Shown: piece by piece, positions 54,855 through 62,838 of the stretch
Position numbering within the stretch: position 1 is the stretch's first letter
Layout: every line of letters begins with the position of its first letter
DNA from: Pseudomonadota bacterium
Lineage (GTDB): Bacteria > Pseudomonadota > Alphaproteobacteria > Acetobacterales > Acetobacteraceae
NCBI GenBank assembly: GCA_021845985.1
Contig: JAJZES010000029.1
Span: forward strand, 62,001 to 126,000
Direction: 5' to 3'
DNA: 64,000 bases
The notes under the pieces: model-generated
Databases searched by the model: none
The model's input: the letters and a program-made list of their open reading frames with translations, nothing else
What the model was told of the DNA's origin: nothing
Made by a program: the position numbers and the translations under genes

Positions 54855-55987
54855 TGCAGCATCTCCATCACCACGCGCCGCAAATCGCCGACATCGACGC
54901 TGAAGCTGCGGGCGTCGCCCTGCGTCGAGACATCGCGCCACACCCCGTCGTCGGGCGGCACATAGGCGAGCGGCTGGCGGCGGATGCGGGCGATCTCGCC
55001 CTGCAGCCAGTTGTGCCGGTTGATGGCGACGATGCGGGTGCCGGGGCGGGCGAAGATCGCATTGTGCAGGACCGAGCCGTACTCGCCGACGATCACCTCG
55101 GCGGCGCGGAACAGGCGGAGCTGCTCGGGAAACGACAGCGTCTCGGGATGCGCCACCGTGAAACCGAGCTGCGCCAGCATCGCCTCGACCGCCGGCTCGT
55201 TGCGCAGCCGGTTGGTCCAGGTGATCCGCCCGCGCGACAGATAAAGCCGCCGCGGCCCCTCCGGCACATGCGTTTCCGCCATGCCGCAGCGCGCCACCAC
55301 GTCGGCCACCATCAGGTTGAACAGCGGGCTGAGCGCCCAGTCGATCTGCATCATGCCGGGCACGATGAACACCGGGGCGGCGACGCGCTGCTGCCGCGGG
55401 TCGTACCACACCACGCCGCCGCGCGCGCCATAGGTGACGGCGAACCGCTTCAGCCAGTCCGGCGCGTCGCTCGGCGCCGCCAGCGGGATCGGCCGGCCCA
55501 TCTGCCCGAGCAGGTCGAGCAGATAGAGCCGCGGCAGGATCTCGACGAGAAAATGACCCCAGATGACGTTCGGGTGGATGGCGCAGGCGAGCGGATGATC
55601 GAGCCGCAGCACCTCGGCGTCGGCGCGGTCGAGCGAGCCGGCCAGCCCTTCCGGCAGGGTATGCGGGGTGCGGTTGAGCCATTCGAGAAAATAGTTGGGC
55701 AGGCAGTCGGGGCGGTGGAAAAACTGCCCGCCGCGGGTCAGCAGCCCGTTGGCGGCCAGTTCCGCGCCGGTCAGCGCATAGACCGCGACGTCCGGCCGCG
55801 GCGTGGCGGCGTAATGCTCGGCGACGATCGCCGCCGGCAGCAGCGCTTCGCGGTGCAGCGGCAGTTGCGCCGGCGGGGCGAGCGCGCCGAACAGGCGCAG
55901 CCGCTGATCCTGCCCGGTGAGGCCGAAGCCGGCGAGATCGTCGGTGTCGGCGAAGCGCACCGCGGCGATGCCGGCGGTCGCTGTCAT
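54851..55987 (-). CDS. Glycosyltransferase family 61 protein
   Basis: A 378-residue GT61 (DUF563) protein. The first conserved block NVIWGHFLVEILPRLYLLDL carries the motif His. RRLYLSRGRITWTNR marks the middle, and VGEYGSVLHNAIFARPGTRI is the C-terminal nucleotide-site motif. Family members transfer pentoses or hexoses to surface glycans. No membrane segment was seen. It is coupled to the tandem GT61 upstream and the HD hydrolase downstream by 4-base overlaps. Confidence 0.87.
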   Translation of the reverse strand: MTATAGIAAVRFADTDDLAGFGLTGQDQRLRLFGALAPPAQLPLHREALLPAAIVAEHYAATPRPDVAVYALTGAELAANGLLTRGGQFFHRPDCLPNYFLEWLNRTPHTLPEGLAGSLDRADAEVLRLDHPLACAIHPNVIWGHFLVEILPRLYLLDLLGQMGRPIPLAAPSDAPDWLKRFAVTYGARGGVVWYDPRQQRVAAPVFIVPGMMQIDWALSPLFNLMVADVVARCGMAETHVPEGPRRLYLSRGRITWTNRLRNEPAVEAMLAQLGFTVAHPETLSFPEQLRLFRAAEVIVGEYGSVLHNAIFARPGTRIVAINRHNWLQGEIARIRRQPLAYVPPDDGVWRDVSTQGDARSFSVDVGDLRRVVMEMLQ

Positions 55988-58230
55988 GCGAGCAGCGCCG
56001 CCACGCCGGCCGCCAGTTGCTCCGGGGCGATGGCATAGTCGGCGTTGCCGCCGGGTTCCGGGGCATGCGCCGCCGGCACATGGCGGCCGACCAGATAGCC
56101 GTAGTCGAGACCGCACAGCGACGACAGCACCCAATGCGCCGGCTGCGCCCCGGCGGCGTTGAACAGTTCCAGCACCCGCGTTCCGGGGCGGCAGAACATG
56201 ATGTTGCAGACCGCCGCGCCCTGCTCGGCGATGACGTAGCGGGCCTGCTGCATCGCATGGATCTGCGCGTCGAGCGTCAGCGTCTCCATGCGCAGCACGG
56301 CAAAGCCATGCTGGCGCAGCAGCGGGACGAGTTCGGGCAGGTTGACGACGTGGCGGATGCTGCCCTCGCGGCTGAGATAGAGCCGCTCGCCGGCCGCCGG
56401 CGCCGACGCCGGCGGCACCGCCGCGGCCAGCGCCTGGGCGGCGATGCGGCACAGCGCCGGCGGGCACCAGACGTCGATATTCGGCGCCACCCACAGCGTC
56501 TGCGGCGCCACCACCGCGTCATCGGCGAGCGGCCGCACGCTGTCGCCGACCAGCCCGAGCAGTTGCAACGCCCGCGCATAGGCCGGGTGTCGGGCGAAAT
56601 CCGGCACCAGCAGCCGGGCTTCCGGCAGCGCGCCGCGCAGCAGGCGGAACAGGTAGAGCCGCGGCAGCACCTCGGTCAGCCAATGGGCGTAGTTGCGCCA
56701 CGGCCCGGTGATGGCGGAGAACCAGACGCCGGGCAGCGGCGTGCCGGGCAGCGCCAGCGGATGTTTGAGGCGGGCGCCGTGCTCGGGGTCGAGGCTGGCG
56801 ACGGTGGATTCGCTGCGCCAGGTGTCGATGGCGTGCATGCTCTCGCGCAGCAGCCGCCCGCCCAGCGTGATCAGCCCGCTGACGCCGATCACCGAGGCGC
56901 CGGTCAGCGCCGCGCAGGCGATGCGCGGGGCGGTGTAGCTGCGATAGGCGGGGTCGGTGAACAGGCCGGCGAACGGCGCCACCGCCGCGTCGATCGGTTC
57001 GCCATGGAAGAAGGGCAGGCGCGGCAGGGTCTCGGCCTCGGCGAACAGCGCGGTGCGGACGACGCCGCCTTGCGCCGCCAGCTCGGCCAGGGCCGGGCCG
57101 ACGGGCAGATGCGTCGTGCCCGACGCCGGCGCGGCGACCGCCGCCGGCGGCGGCGGTGACGGCGCAGCGGCGGCGAGCAGATGCGGCAGGAACCGCTCCA
57201 GCCCGGCCGGGTCGATGCGGAACCGGTCGGGCGGGTCCGGCCCCTCGACCGGTTCGATCACGCCCAGCCGCTGCCCGCGCAGCGCGGTGATGCGCGACAG
57301 CAACCGGTCCGGCGCGCCGAACACGGCGACGGCGGCGCCGCGCCGGGCGAACAGCGCATTGGTCGCGGCGCTGCCGGGCTCGCTGACGATGCACGCGGCG
57401 CCGGCATAGGCGGCAAGCAGCTCGGCCAGCGACATGCGCCAGGGCTGCAGGGTGCGGAACCCCAGGCGCTCCAGCGCCGCCTCCACCTCGGCGGCGTTGT
57501 CGAGCCGGCTGAACCGGCCGCCCTGCCAACTGCGATAGCTGAGATAGAGCCGGGTGCCCGCCGCCTCCGCCGGGGCGGCGGCGCCGGCGCGGATCAGCAG
57601 GTCCTCGACCATCAGGTTCATCGCCGGATGCAGCGCATGATCGACGTTCATCATGCCCGGCACGACGACGACGGGGGCCCGCAGCGCCTGATGCGCCGGG
57701 TCGTAGCGGACCAGCGCATCCGGCGGGACATAGAGGGCGAGCAACCGGCCGATCCAGTCCGGCAGATCGGCCGGCGCGGCGACCGGCAGGGGCAGGCCGA
57801 GGCGGCGCAGCATCGCCAGCAGATAGAGCCGCGGCAGCGTCTCCACCAGGAAACGGCCATAGCCGGCCTCCGGCTGGAAGGCGACGGCGATCGGCGCCGG
57901 CAGTTCCAGGGGGGCGGCGGCGGCGGCGGGGAACGGCGCCGGCTCGGCGATGCAGTCCTCGCAGGCGAAGGCCTCGCCCTGCGGGCCGCGCAGCGCGCCG
58001 GCGCCGGCCAGCGTGTAGCCGGGTAGCGCATAGAACGACACCGCCGGCAGCAGCCGCCGCCACGCATGCTCGCGCGCCGGGCCGGCGCGCGCCGCGCCGC
58101 TGAACAGCAGCGGACCGGGGGCGGGTGACATCGCCGGGGCGAACAGGTCGAGTCGGTGCAGGAACGGCAGCGCGGCGAAGCGCTCCAGGCTCGGGGTCGG
58201 CTCGAAATCCTGTTGGCGGAACGGGGGCAT
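55984..58230 (-). CDS. Tandem GT61 glycosyltransferase (two domains, the first apparently degenerate)
   Basis: A 748-residue protein made of two complete GT61 units. The C-terminal unit (about 370-748) is canonical: NYAHWLTEVLPRLYLFRLL, RLYLSREGSIRHV, EQGAAVCNIMFCRPGTRVLE. The N-terminal unit (about 1-350) keeps the layout but has GYGRFLVETLPRLYLLAML, with Arg in place of the motif His, and ATNALFARRGAAVAVF in place of the PGTR version. One active and one structural domain is the likeliest reading. It is coupled at both ends to single-domain GT61 genes. Confidence 0.88.
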   Translation of the reverse strand: MPPFRQQDFEPTPSLERFAALPFLHRLDLFAPAMSPAPGPLLFSGAARAGPAREHAWRRLLPAVSFYALPGYTLAGAGALRGPQGEAFACEDCIAEPAPFPAAAAAPLELPAPIAVAFQPEAGYGRFLVETLPRLYLLAMLRRLGLPLPVAAPADLPDWIGRLLALYVPPDALVRYDPAHQALRAPVVVVPGMMNVDHALHPAMNLMVEDLLIRAGAAAPAEAAGTRLYLSYRSWQGGRFSRLDNAAEVEAALERLGFRTLQPWRMSLAELLAAYAGAACIVSEPGSAATNALFARRGAAVAVFGAPDRLLSRITALRGQRLGVIEPVEGPDPPDRFRIDPAGLERFLPHLLAAAAPSPPPPAAVAAPASGTTHLPVGPALAELAAQGGVVRTALFAEAETLPRLPFFHGEPIDAAVAPFAGLFTDPAYRSYTAPRIACAALTGASVIGVSGLITLGGRLLRESMHAIDTWRSESTVASLDPEHGARLKHPLALPGTPLPGVWFSAITGPWRNYAHWLTEVLPRLYLFRLLRGALPEARLLVPDFARHPAYARALQLLGLVGDSVRPLADDAVVAPQTLWVAPNIDVWCPPALCRIAAQALAAAVPPASAPAAGERLYLSREGSIRHVVNLPELVPLLRQHGFAVLRMETLTLDAQIHAMQQARYVIAEQGAAVCNIMFCRPGTRVLELFNAAGAQPAHWVLSSLCGLDYGYLVGRHVPAAHAPEPGGNADYAIAPEQLAAGVAALLA

Positions 58231-59429
58231 CAGTGCTCCACGGCGGCGACCGCCGCGACCAGTTCATCGGGATCGACGGTGTAGGCGAAATCCTGCTTCG
58301 GGTCGGCGCCGAACGGCGGCTCGGCGCGGGCGAGGAACAGATGCCAGCGCAGCCCGAGCATGAAGCAGGTGGCGCGACTCCAGCCGTCGTCGAAACACTC
58401 CGGCTGCAGTTCGAGGACGCGCGTGCCGGGCTGGGCGAAGCCGAGATTGGCGAGCGCGGCGCCGCTTTCCCCGACCACCGTGCGGCAGCCGGCGAGCAGC
58501 GCCACCTGATCGCGGAACGCCAGACGCGCCGGCTGCACGATCTCCAGGCCGGCGCGGGTCAGGGCGGCCTCCACCGCCGGACGGTTGCGCAGCACCCGCC
58601 GGGCGGTATCGCCGCGCGAGAGGAAGACGCGGCGGCGCGGCACGCCGGCCGGGCCGCCGAAACGGAACCGCAGGAAATCGAACATCGGGCGCAGGAAACT
58701 GGTCGGCGCGGCGACGTGCAGCGACAGCATGGTGGTGGCCAGCAGCTTGCGGAACACCACCGGGCCGCTGACCGGCAGGTAGATGTCGGCGAGGTCGAGC
58801 GCCGCCAGGATGTCGCGCTGCCAGGGCAGCAGGCGCGGGCCGACGACGCGCACCCGGCTGCCGGGCAGCAACGGGCGCTGCAGGAAGATCGCCGGCAGGC
58901 CGTCGAACAGGAAATGTCCGTAATTGGGCAGGCCGGGGCCGCACACCGGCAGGGCAACGGCGTCGATGTGCTGGGCCTCGGCACGGAAATCGGAGGCGAG
59001 GCAGAGCGCGCCGCTGCCGTCGCAGCGGAATGCCGGATCGACCGCGGCGAGGCGGCGCGGATCGCCGATCGCAGCGAGGCTGCCGGTGAACAGCCGGTCC
59101 TCGCGGTCGATCACCGCCATCGAGCCGGCGGTGAAGGCGGCGTCGTTGAGCAGCACGGAGGCGATTTCGCGGGTGGCGGCGATGGCGGTGGCGCTGGCGG
59201 TCATCGGCGGCGAACGGCCGGGGCCGAACAGGTTGATGCCGGGCCGCAGCCCGCACGGCACCTGCGCCACCGCCGCCGCCGCGGCATGCACGAAAGCCAT
59301 GTCCTCGTCGGCCTGCGGGGCGAGGGCGGCGACCAGCGCCGCGAACTCATCGGCCTGCGGCAGGTCGGCCGGGTCGAACAGGCCGAGCCGCGTGCCGGAT
59401 GCGGTCGGGGTCAAGGCCAGTGCGGACAT
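58230..59429 (-). CDS. Glycosyltransferase family 61 protein
   Basis: A 399-residue GT61 protein. Motifs are LPNYGHFLFDGLPAIFLQRP, RRRVFLSRGDTARRV and VGESGAALANLGFAQPGTRV. An N-terminal extension of about 130 residues precedes the catalytic core. The stop overlaps the tandem GT61 start (TGATG). It is the first glycosyltransferase of the operon, 101 bases after a proline-rich protein gene. Confidence 0.86.
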   Translation of the reverse strand: MSALALTPTASGTRLGLFDPADLPQADEFAALVAALAPQADEDMAFVHAAAAAVAQVPCGLRPGINLFGPGRSPPMTASATAIAATREIASVLLNDAAFTAGSMAVIDREDRLFTGSLAAIGDPRRLAAVDPAFRCDGSGALCLASDFRAEAQHIDAVALPVCGPGLPNYGHFLFDGLPAIFLQRPLLPGSRVRVVGPRLLPWQRDILAALDLADIYLPVSGPVVFRKLLATTMLSLHVAAPTSFLRPMFDFLRFRFGGPAGVPRRRVFLSRGDTARRVLRNRPAVEAALTRAGLEIVQPARLAFRDQVALLAGCRTVVGESGAALANLGFAQPGTRVLELQPECFDDGWSRATCFMLGLRWHLFLARAEPPFGADPKQDFAYTVDPDELVAAVAAVEH

Positions 59430-59530
59430 GCAAACCCAGATGCGGCGACGGCGCATTGGCGCCGCCGCGGCTGGCGGCGTCAAGCCTGCCGCCGGCCGGG
59501 ACACGGCGGGCATGCGCCGCCGCCGCGGGA

Positions 59531-60154
59531 TCACGCGGGATGTGGCGGCCGTACGGCGCGAGGGGCGGAGGGCGGCGCGCGCGCGGGGCGGCGCGACAGG
59601 GTGGCCGCGTCTGGCCGGAGCGATGCTGATGATTTGGCAAGGCGGGGTTGGGCAAGGCGGGGTTGGGGAGGCTGGCGCGGCGGCGGGCTGGGCGCGGCTG
59701 ACCGGGGCCGCGGCGGCAGTTTCGGCCGGGCGACGCCGAGCATGCGGCAGAACGGGCGCAGCAGCCGGTCGATGCCCGGTGCGGCGTCGAGCAGGGCGAC
59801 CATGTCCGGCTCGCTCAGCAGATGCTGCAATTGCGAGGCATAGGCGCAGGCCGCCGGGACCGGCTGGCACAGCCAGCCGGCGCGTCTTGGCAAGCGGCGC
59901 GGCGGGGTGGCCGGCGGCCGGCGGGACAGCGGCTGGCGGGGAGCAGCGCGCGGGGGGGTGCGCAAAGTCCCGGCGGCGGCGCGGGCGGCGAGGCGGGTGA
60001 TGCGAAAGGACATCCGTTTCAGCCGCGCCCACAGCAGCATCAGGATCGGGATGGCGAGAAACCCGCGCGGCGCGCGTGCCGCCGCGGCCTTGCACACATC
60101 ATCGATGATGCGGGCGAGGCGTTCGGCCGGGGGCAGAGGGGTTTCGAGGGTCAC
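59531..60154 (-). CDS. Conserved-looking Arg/Pro-rich hypothetical protein
   Basis: A protein of about 207 residues. Its ordered N-terminal part (ETPLPPAERLARIIDDVCKA, then PILMLLWARLKRMSFRITRL) and middle part (QLQHLLSEPDMVALLDAAPG, then LLRPFCRMLGV) resemble hypothetical proteins I recall from Acetobacteraceae, joined and followed by long disordered Pro/Arg runs. The start is unclear: GTG at 60154 gives VTLETPLPP, and the frame is open to 60250. It precedes the GT61 operon on the same strand and may be part of it. Confidence 0.55.
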   Translation of the reverse strand: MTLETPLPPAERLARIIDDVCKAAAARAPRGFLAIPILMLLWARLKRMSFRITRLAARAAAGTLRTPPRAAPRQPLSRRPPATPPRRLPRRAGWLCQPVPAACAYASQLQHLLSEPDMVALLDAAPGIDRLLRPFCRMLGVARPKLPPRPRSAAPSPPPRQPPQPRLAQPRLAKSSASLRPDAATLSRRPARAPPSAPRAVRPPHPA

Positions 60155-60210
60155 GAACGGAACAAGAACATGAAACCGCCCGCCGGGGCAAGCGGCTTTT
60201 GTCGCGGCGG

Positions 60211-60257
60211 TGGTGCGGCATGGCACCATCGCTCGCGTACGATTGATCATGCCATGC
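60211..60257. promoter_or_regulatory. Inverted repeats in the gap before the methyltransferase gene
   Basis: GCATGGCA (60218-60225) and TGCCATGC (60250-60257) are perfect arms 24 bases apart. A smaller pair, TGGTGC (60211-60216) and GCACCA (60223-60228), overlaps the first arm. They lie in the 201-base space between divergent genes and could bind a regulator of the restriction-modification system. No controller gene was seen. Confidence 0.3.
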
Positions 60258-60355
60258 TAATTCAGGATTGGCAGGTGCGGCCGGCGGAGGACGTGCGGAG
60301 GACGCTTGACGAATCGGCGTGTGCCTGTAGCGGTGGGGAATCAGGGGATCGGACC

Positions 60356-61015
60356 ATGCGGACGCAACCGCAACCAAGCCCGGCAGCGGAACTTGTGGCC
60401 GCGGCCGACGGGGCGAAATTCGCCTGCATCCTGGCCGACCCGCCGTGGCGGTTTGTCAATCGGACAGGCAAAATGGCGCCGGAGCACCGGCGCTTGTCGC
60501 GGTATGAAACGATGTCCTTCGATGATATTGCGGCGCTTCCGGTCCGTGGCGTTGCCGCGACTCCGGCGCATCTCTACCTGTGGGTGCCGAATGCGCTTCT
60601 GCCGTATGGCCTGTCCACCATGCAGGCATGGGGCTTTGAGTACAAATCCAACATCGTCTGGCACAAGGTCAGAAAGGATGGCGGCTCGGACGGGCGCGGC
60701 GTTGGCTTCTATTTCCGCAACGTCACCGAGCTTCTGCTGTTTGGCGTGCGGGGCAAGAATGCACGTACGCTGGCTCCGGGACGCAGTCAGGTGAATCTGC
60801 TGGCGACCCGCAAACGGGAACATTCACGCAAACCCGATGAGATGTACCAGATCATCGAAGCGTGCAGCCCAGGTCCACGGCTGGAGTTATTCGCCCGCGG
60901 CACCCGCCCCGGCTGGGCCGCCTGGGGCAACGAGGCGGCGGAGTCCTACGCGCCGACATGGAAAACCTACGCGCACAATTCGGCGGCGCAACGCCGGCTC
61001 ATCGCCGCCGAGTAG
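60356..61015 (+). CDS. MT-A70-family adenine-specific DNA methyltransferase (type II modification)
   Basis: A 219-residue N6-adenine methyltransferase of the MT-A70 family. The catalytic motif DPPW is at residues 28-31 (FACILADPPWRFVNRTGK). YLWVPNALLPYGLSTMQAWG, NIVWHKVRKDGG and FYFRNVTELLLFGVRG are the standard following blocks. It converges tail to tail, 2 bases apart, with a BglII-family endonuclease gene, so it most likely protects that enzyme's site. The ATG at 60356 follows a GGGG-containing ribosome site. Confidence 0.92.
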   Translation: MRTQPQPSPAAELVAAADGAKFACILADPPWRFVNRTGKMAPEHRRLSRYETMSFDDIAALPVRGVAATPAHLYLWVPNALLPYGLSTMQAWGFEYKSNIVWHKVRKDGGSDGRGVGFYFRNVTELLLFGVRGKNARTLAPGRSQVNLLATRKREHSRKPDEMYQIIEACSPGPRLELFARGTRPGWAAWGNEAAESYAPTWKTYAHNSAAQRRLIAAE

Positions 61016-61017
61016 CT

Positions 61018-61719
61018 TCATTCTTCTCCCTCGTCCTCGTCGGCGACCGTCAGCCCTTGCCGTTTGGCGGCGGTCCCTGCTGCTTTCTCCGCAGCAATGC
61101 GGGTTCGCAGGGCGTCCAGGGCCACGGGGCCATCGTCCTCAAAATTAACCGGCCTGATGGCGAAGGTGAGTACGGGACAGCCGCCCCCGCCGCCGCCTTC
61201 CACCTTGGGCCACAGCTTCTCATGGTGCGTTGTGGCTTTGCCGTACGACGCGCCCTTTCCGAAGCTCTTGAACAGCTCTTGCAATTCCCACGATCGGGTA
61301 ATGATTATGCCTACCTGTATCGCCCTCAACTCAAACAGGAGCCTGAGGTTGTTCAGGTCCCGATCAAAAAACGGATCCTTGTTGTTCCACTCCATCTCCA
61401 CTGCGACGCCGCCTCTGAGACAATCCACCGCGTGCGTCGGGCTGTCGGTCTTCGTTTCGTCCACCGTAATCGATGTAGCAAACCCCTTTTCCTGCCATCC
61501 CCTTGCGTAAAACGCGCCGTCAATGCGGCGGCTGATCAGTGAGCGATTGCCGCCGCCAACCAATATCTCTGACTTGAGCAAGCGGAAGCTGCGAAGAACG
61601 TCCTGCACATCCTGCCATTCATTGGGGCACGCCGTGGCCAGTACCCCGGCCGCGTTCCGCCACTTCTTGACGTGGTATCTCTCGCAGATATCAGATGGCA
61701 CGAGGTGCAGCGTGGACAT
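61018..61719 (-). CDS. BglII/BstYI-family type II restriction endonuclease
   Basis: A 233-residue endonuclease. The catalytic core fits the family pattern of Asp, eight residues, Glu, one residue, Gln: here D99 and E108, with E110 where BglII and BstYI have Gln (AVDCLRGGVAVEMEWNNKD). DPFFDRDLNNLRLLFELRAI and VGIIITRSWELQELF follow. Members cut AGATCT or RGATCY; this enzyme's site is not known. The start at 61719 gives a normal N-terminus; the open frame continues into transposase debris. Base composition is less GC-rich than its neighbours. Confidence 0.88.
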   Translation of the reverse strand: MSTLHLVPSDICERYHVKKWRNAAGVLATACPNEWQDVQDVLRSFRLLKSEILVGGGNRSLISRRIDGAFYARGWQEKGFATSITVDETKTDSPTHAVDCLRGGVAVEMEWNNKDPFFDRDLNNLRLLFELRAIQVGIIITRSWELQELFKSFGKGASYGKATTHHEKLWPKVEGGGGGGCPVLTFAIRPVNFEDDGPVALDALRTRIAAEKAAGTAAKRQGLTVADEDEGEE

Positions 61720-61764
61720 CGGTTGATCATGTCGTGCCGCGGCCGATTCGGAAAGAACCGGCAC

Positions 61765-61935
61765 CGCGCCGCCGCCAGGAAGGGCAAGGCGCTCGGTCCG
61801 CGCAGCCTGATCGCGGCGGACTTGATGATCCTGGCGGTCTATCGCCTGCGCTGGCAGATCGAACTGGCGTTCAAGCGAAGGCCGCACATCAGGTACCCCG
61901 CCCGTCACCCATTTTGGCGCCTATGGGAAACCAGG
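61765..61935 (+). pseudogene. IS4-type transposase remnant
   Basis: A short plus-strand stretch encodes KGKALGPRSLIAADLMILAV and then YRLRWQIELAFKR, the C-terminal YxxRWxIE signature of IS4-family (DDE) transposases. Everything upstream is missing and the frame decays after AFKR. It fills most of the 306-base gap between the endonuclease gene and imuA. No intact terminal inverted repeats were recognised. Confidence 0.6.
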
Positions 61936-62025
61936 CCGCGCCGGTTGGGGGGGCTTAGGCGGCGCTTGACTCGTGGGGGGTCGGCGGGGAATCGATGTCG
62001 CGAACAAATAGCGAACTGACAGGCC

Positions 62026-62838
62026 GTGGCATCCCCCCTCCCCTCTGCCCTGATCGGCGCCGGCGCCGCCGCGCTCGCCCCCGACGCGCATGGTGGCGTG
62101 GCGTTCGGCGCGGCGGCGGTGGCGGCGCATCTGCCGCCTTGCGGCATCGCCCTGGGGGCGCTGCACGAGGTGGGGGCGCTGCACGAGGTGGGGGCGCTGC
62201 ACGAGGTGGGGGCGCTGCACGAGGTGGGGGCGCTGCACGAGGTGGGCGGGGGGGAGGCGTCGGGGGTGCTCGCCGCCGCCTTTGTCGCGGTGCTGCTGGG
62301 GCGGCTGCTGGGGCGGCCGGGCGAGGCGCGGCCGGCGGTGTGGATCGCCCGCATCGGCGATCTGCATCCGCCCGGCCTGCTGACTTATGGCCTCGATCCC
62401 GGCCGGCTGCTGCTGGTGCGCGGCGGCGACGATGCGGCGACGCTGGCCGCGGCGGAGGCGGCGCTGCGCACCGGCGGGGCGGCGGCGGTGGTGGCGGAAA
62501 CCGCGACGCTGACGCGGCTGGCGGCGCGGCGGCTGCATCTGGCCTGCCGCAGCCGCGGCAGCACCGGATTGGTGCTGCGGCGTGCCGCAACGGCGGCGAG
62601 CGAGGGCAACGCGGCGGCGACACGCTGGCAGCTCGGGCCGGCGCCGAGCGACACCGACGCCACCCGCCAGCCCGGCCCGCCACGCTGGCGGGTGGCGCTG
62701 ACCCAGGCGCGCGGCGGCCGGCCGGGGGCGTGGCTGATGGAATGGCAGGCGGGAGAGAACGATGCGCCGCATGCTCTGCGTGTGGTTGCCGAACTGGCCG
62801 ACCTGGCTGGCGGCGCGCCGCGGCGTCAGCACGCCTGA
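62026..62838 (+). CDS. imuA: ImuA, RecA-like mutagenesis cassette protein
   Basis: A 270-residue protein of the ImuA/SulA-like RecA-fold family, a partner of ImuB and DnaE2 in damage-induced mutagenesis. Family features are CGIALGALHEV (in the repeat), LAAAFVAVLLGRLLGR, VWIARIGDLHPPGLLTYGLD (in part) and WLMEWQAGENDAPHALRVVA near the end. It starts with GTG. Residues 44-73 are five exact copies of GALHEV, an expansion of a motif normally present once. The 3' end overlaps imuB by 77 bases, as in other alphaproteobacteria. Confidence 0.87.
   Translation: MASPLPSALIGAGAAALAPDAHGGVAFGAAAVAAHLPPCGIALGALHEVGALHEVGALHEVGALHEVGALHEVGGGEASGVLAAAFVAVLLGRLLGRPGEARPAVWIARIGDLHPPGLLTYGLDPGRLLLVRGGDDAATLAAAEAALRTGGAAAVVAETATLTRLAARRLHLACRSRGSTGLVLRRAATAASEGNAAATRWQLGPAPSDTDATRQPGPPRWRVALTQARGGRPGAWLMEWQAGENDAPHALRVVAELADLAGGAPRRQHA
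62155..62244 (+). repeat. Five-copy perfect 18-bp tandem repeat inside imuA
   Basis: The unit GGGGCGCTGCACGAGGTG occurs five times without a mismatch, in frame, encoding (GALHEV)x5 at residues 44-73. Perfect identity suggests recent expansion by slippage; each copy gained or lost keeps the frame. Confidence 0.97.

Noticed and set aside
62155-62244. Direct repeats as a CRISPR array
   Set aside because: There are no spacers, the units are contiguous and in frame within imuA, and no cas genes are present.
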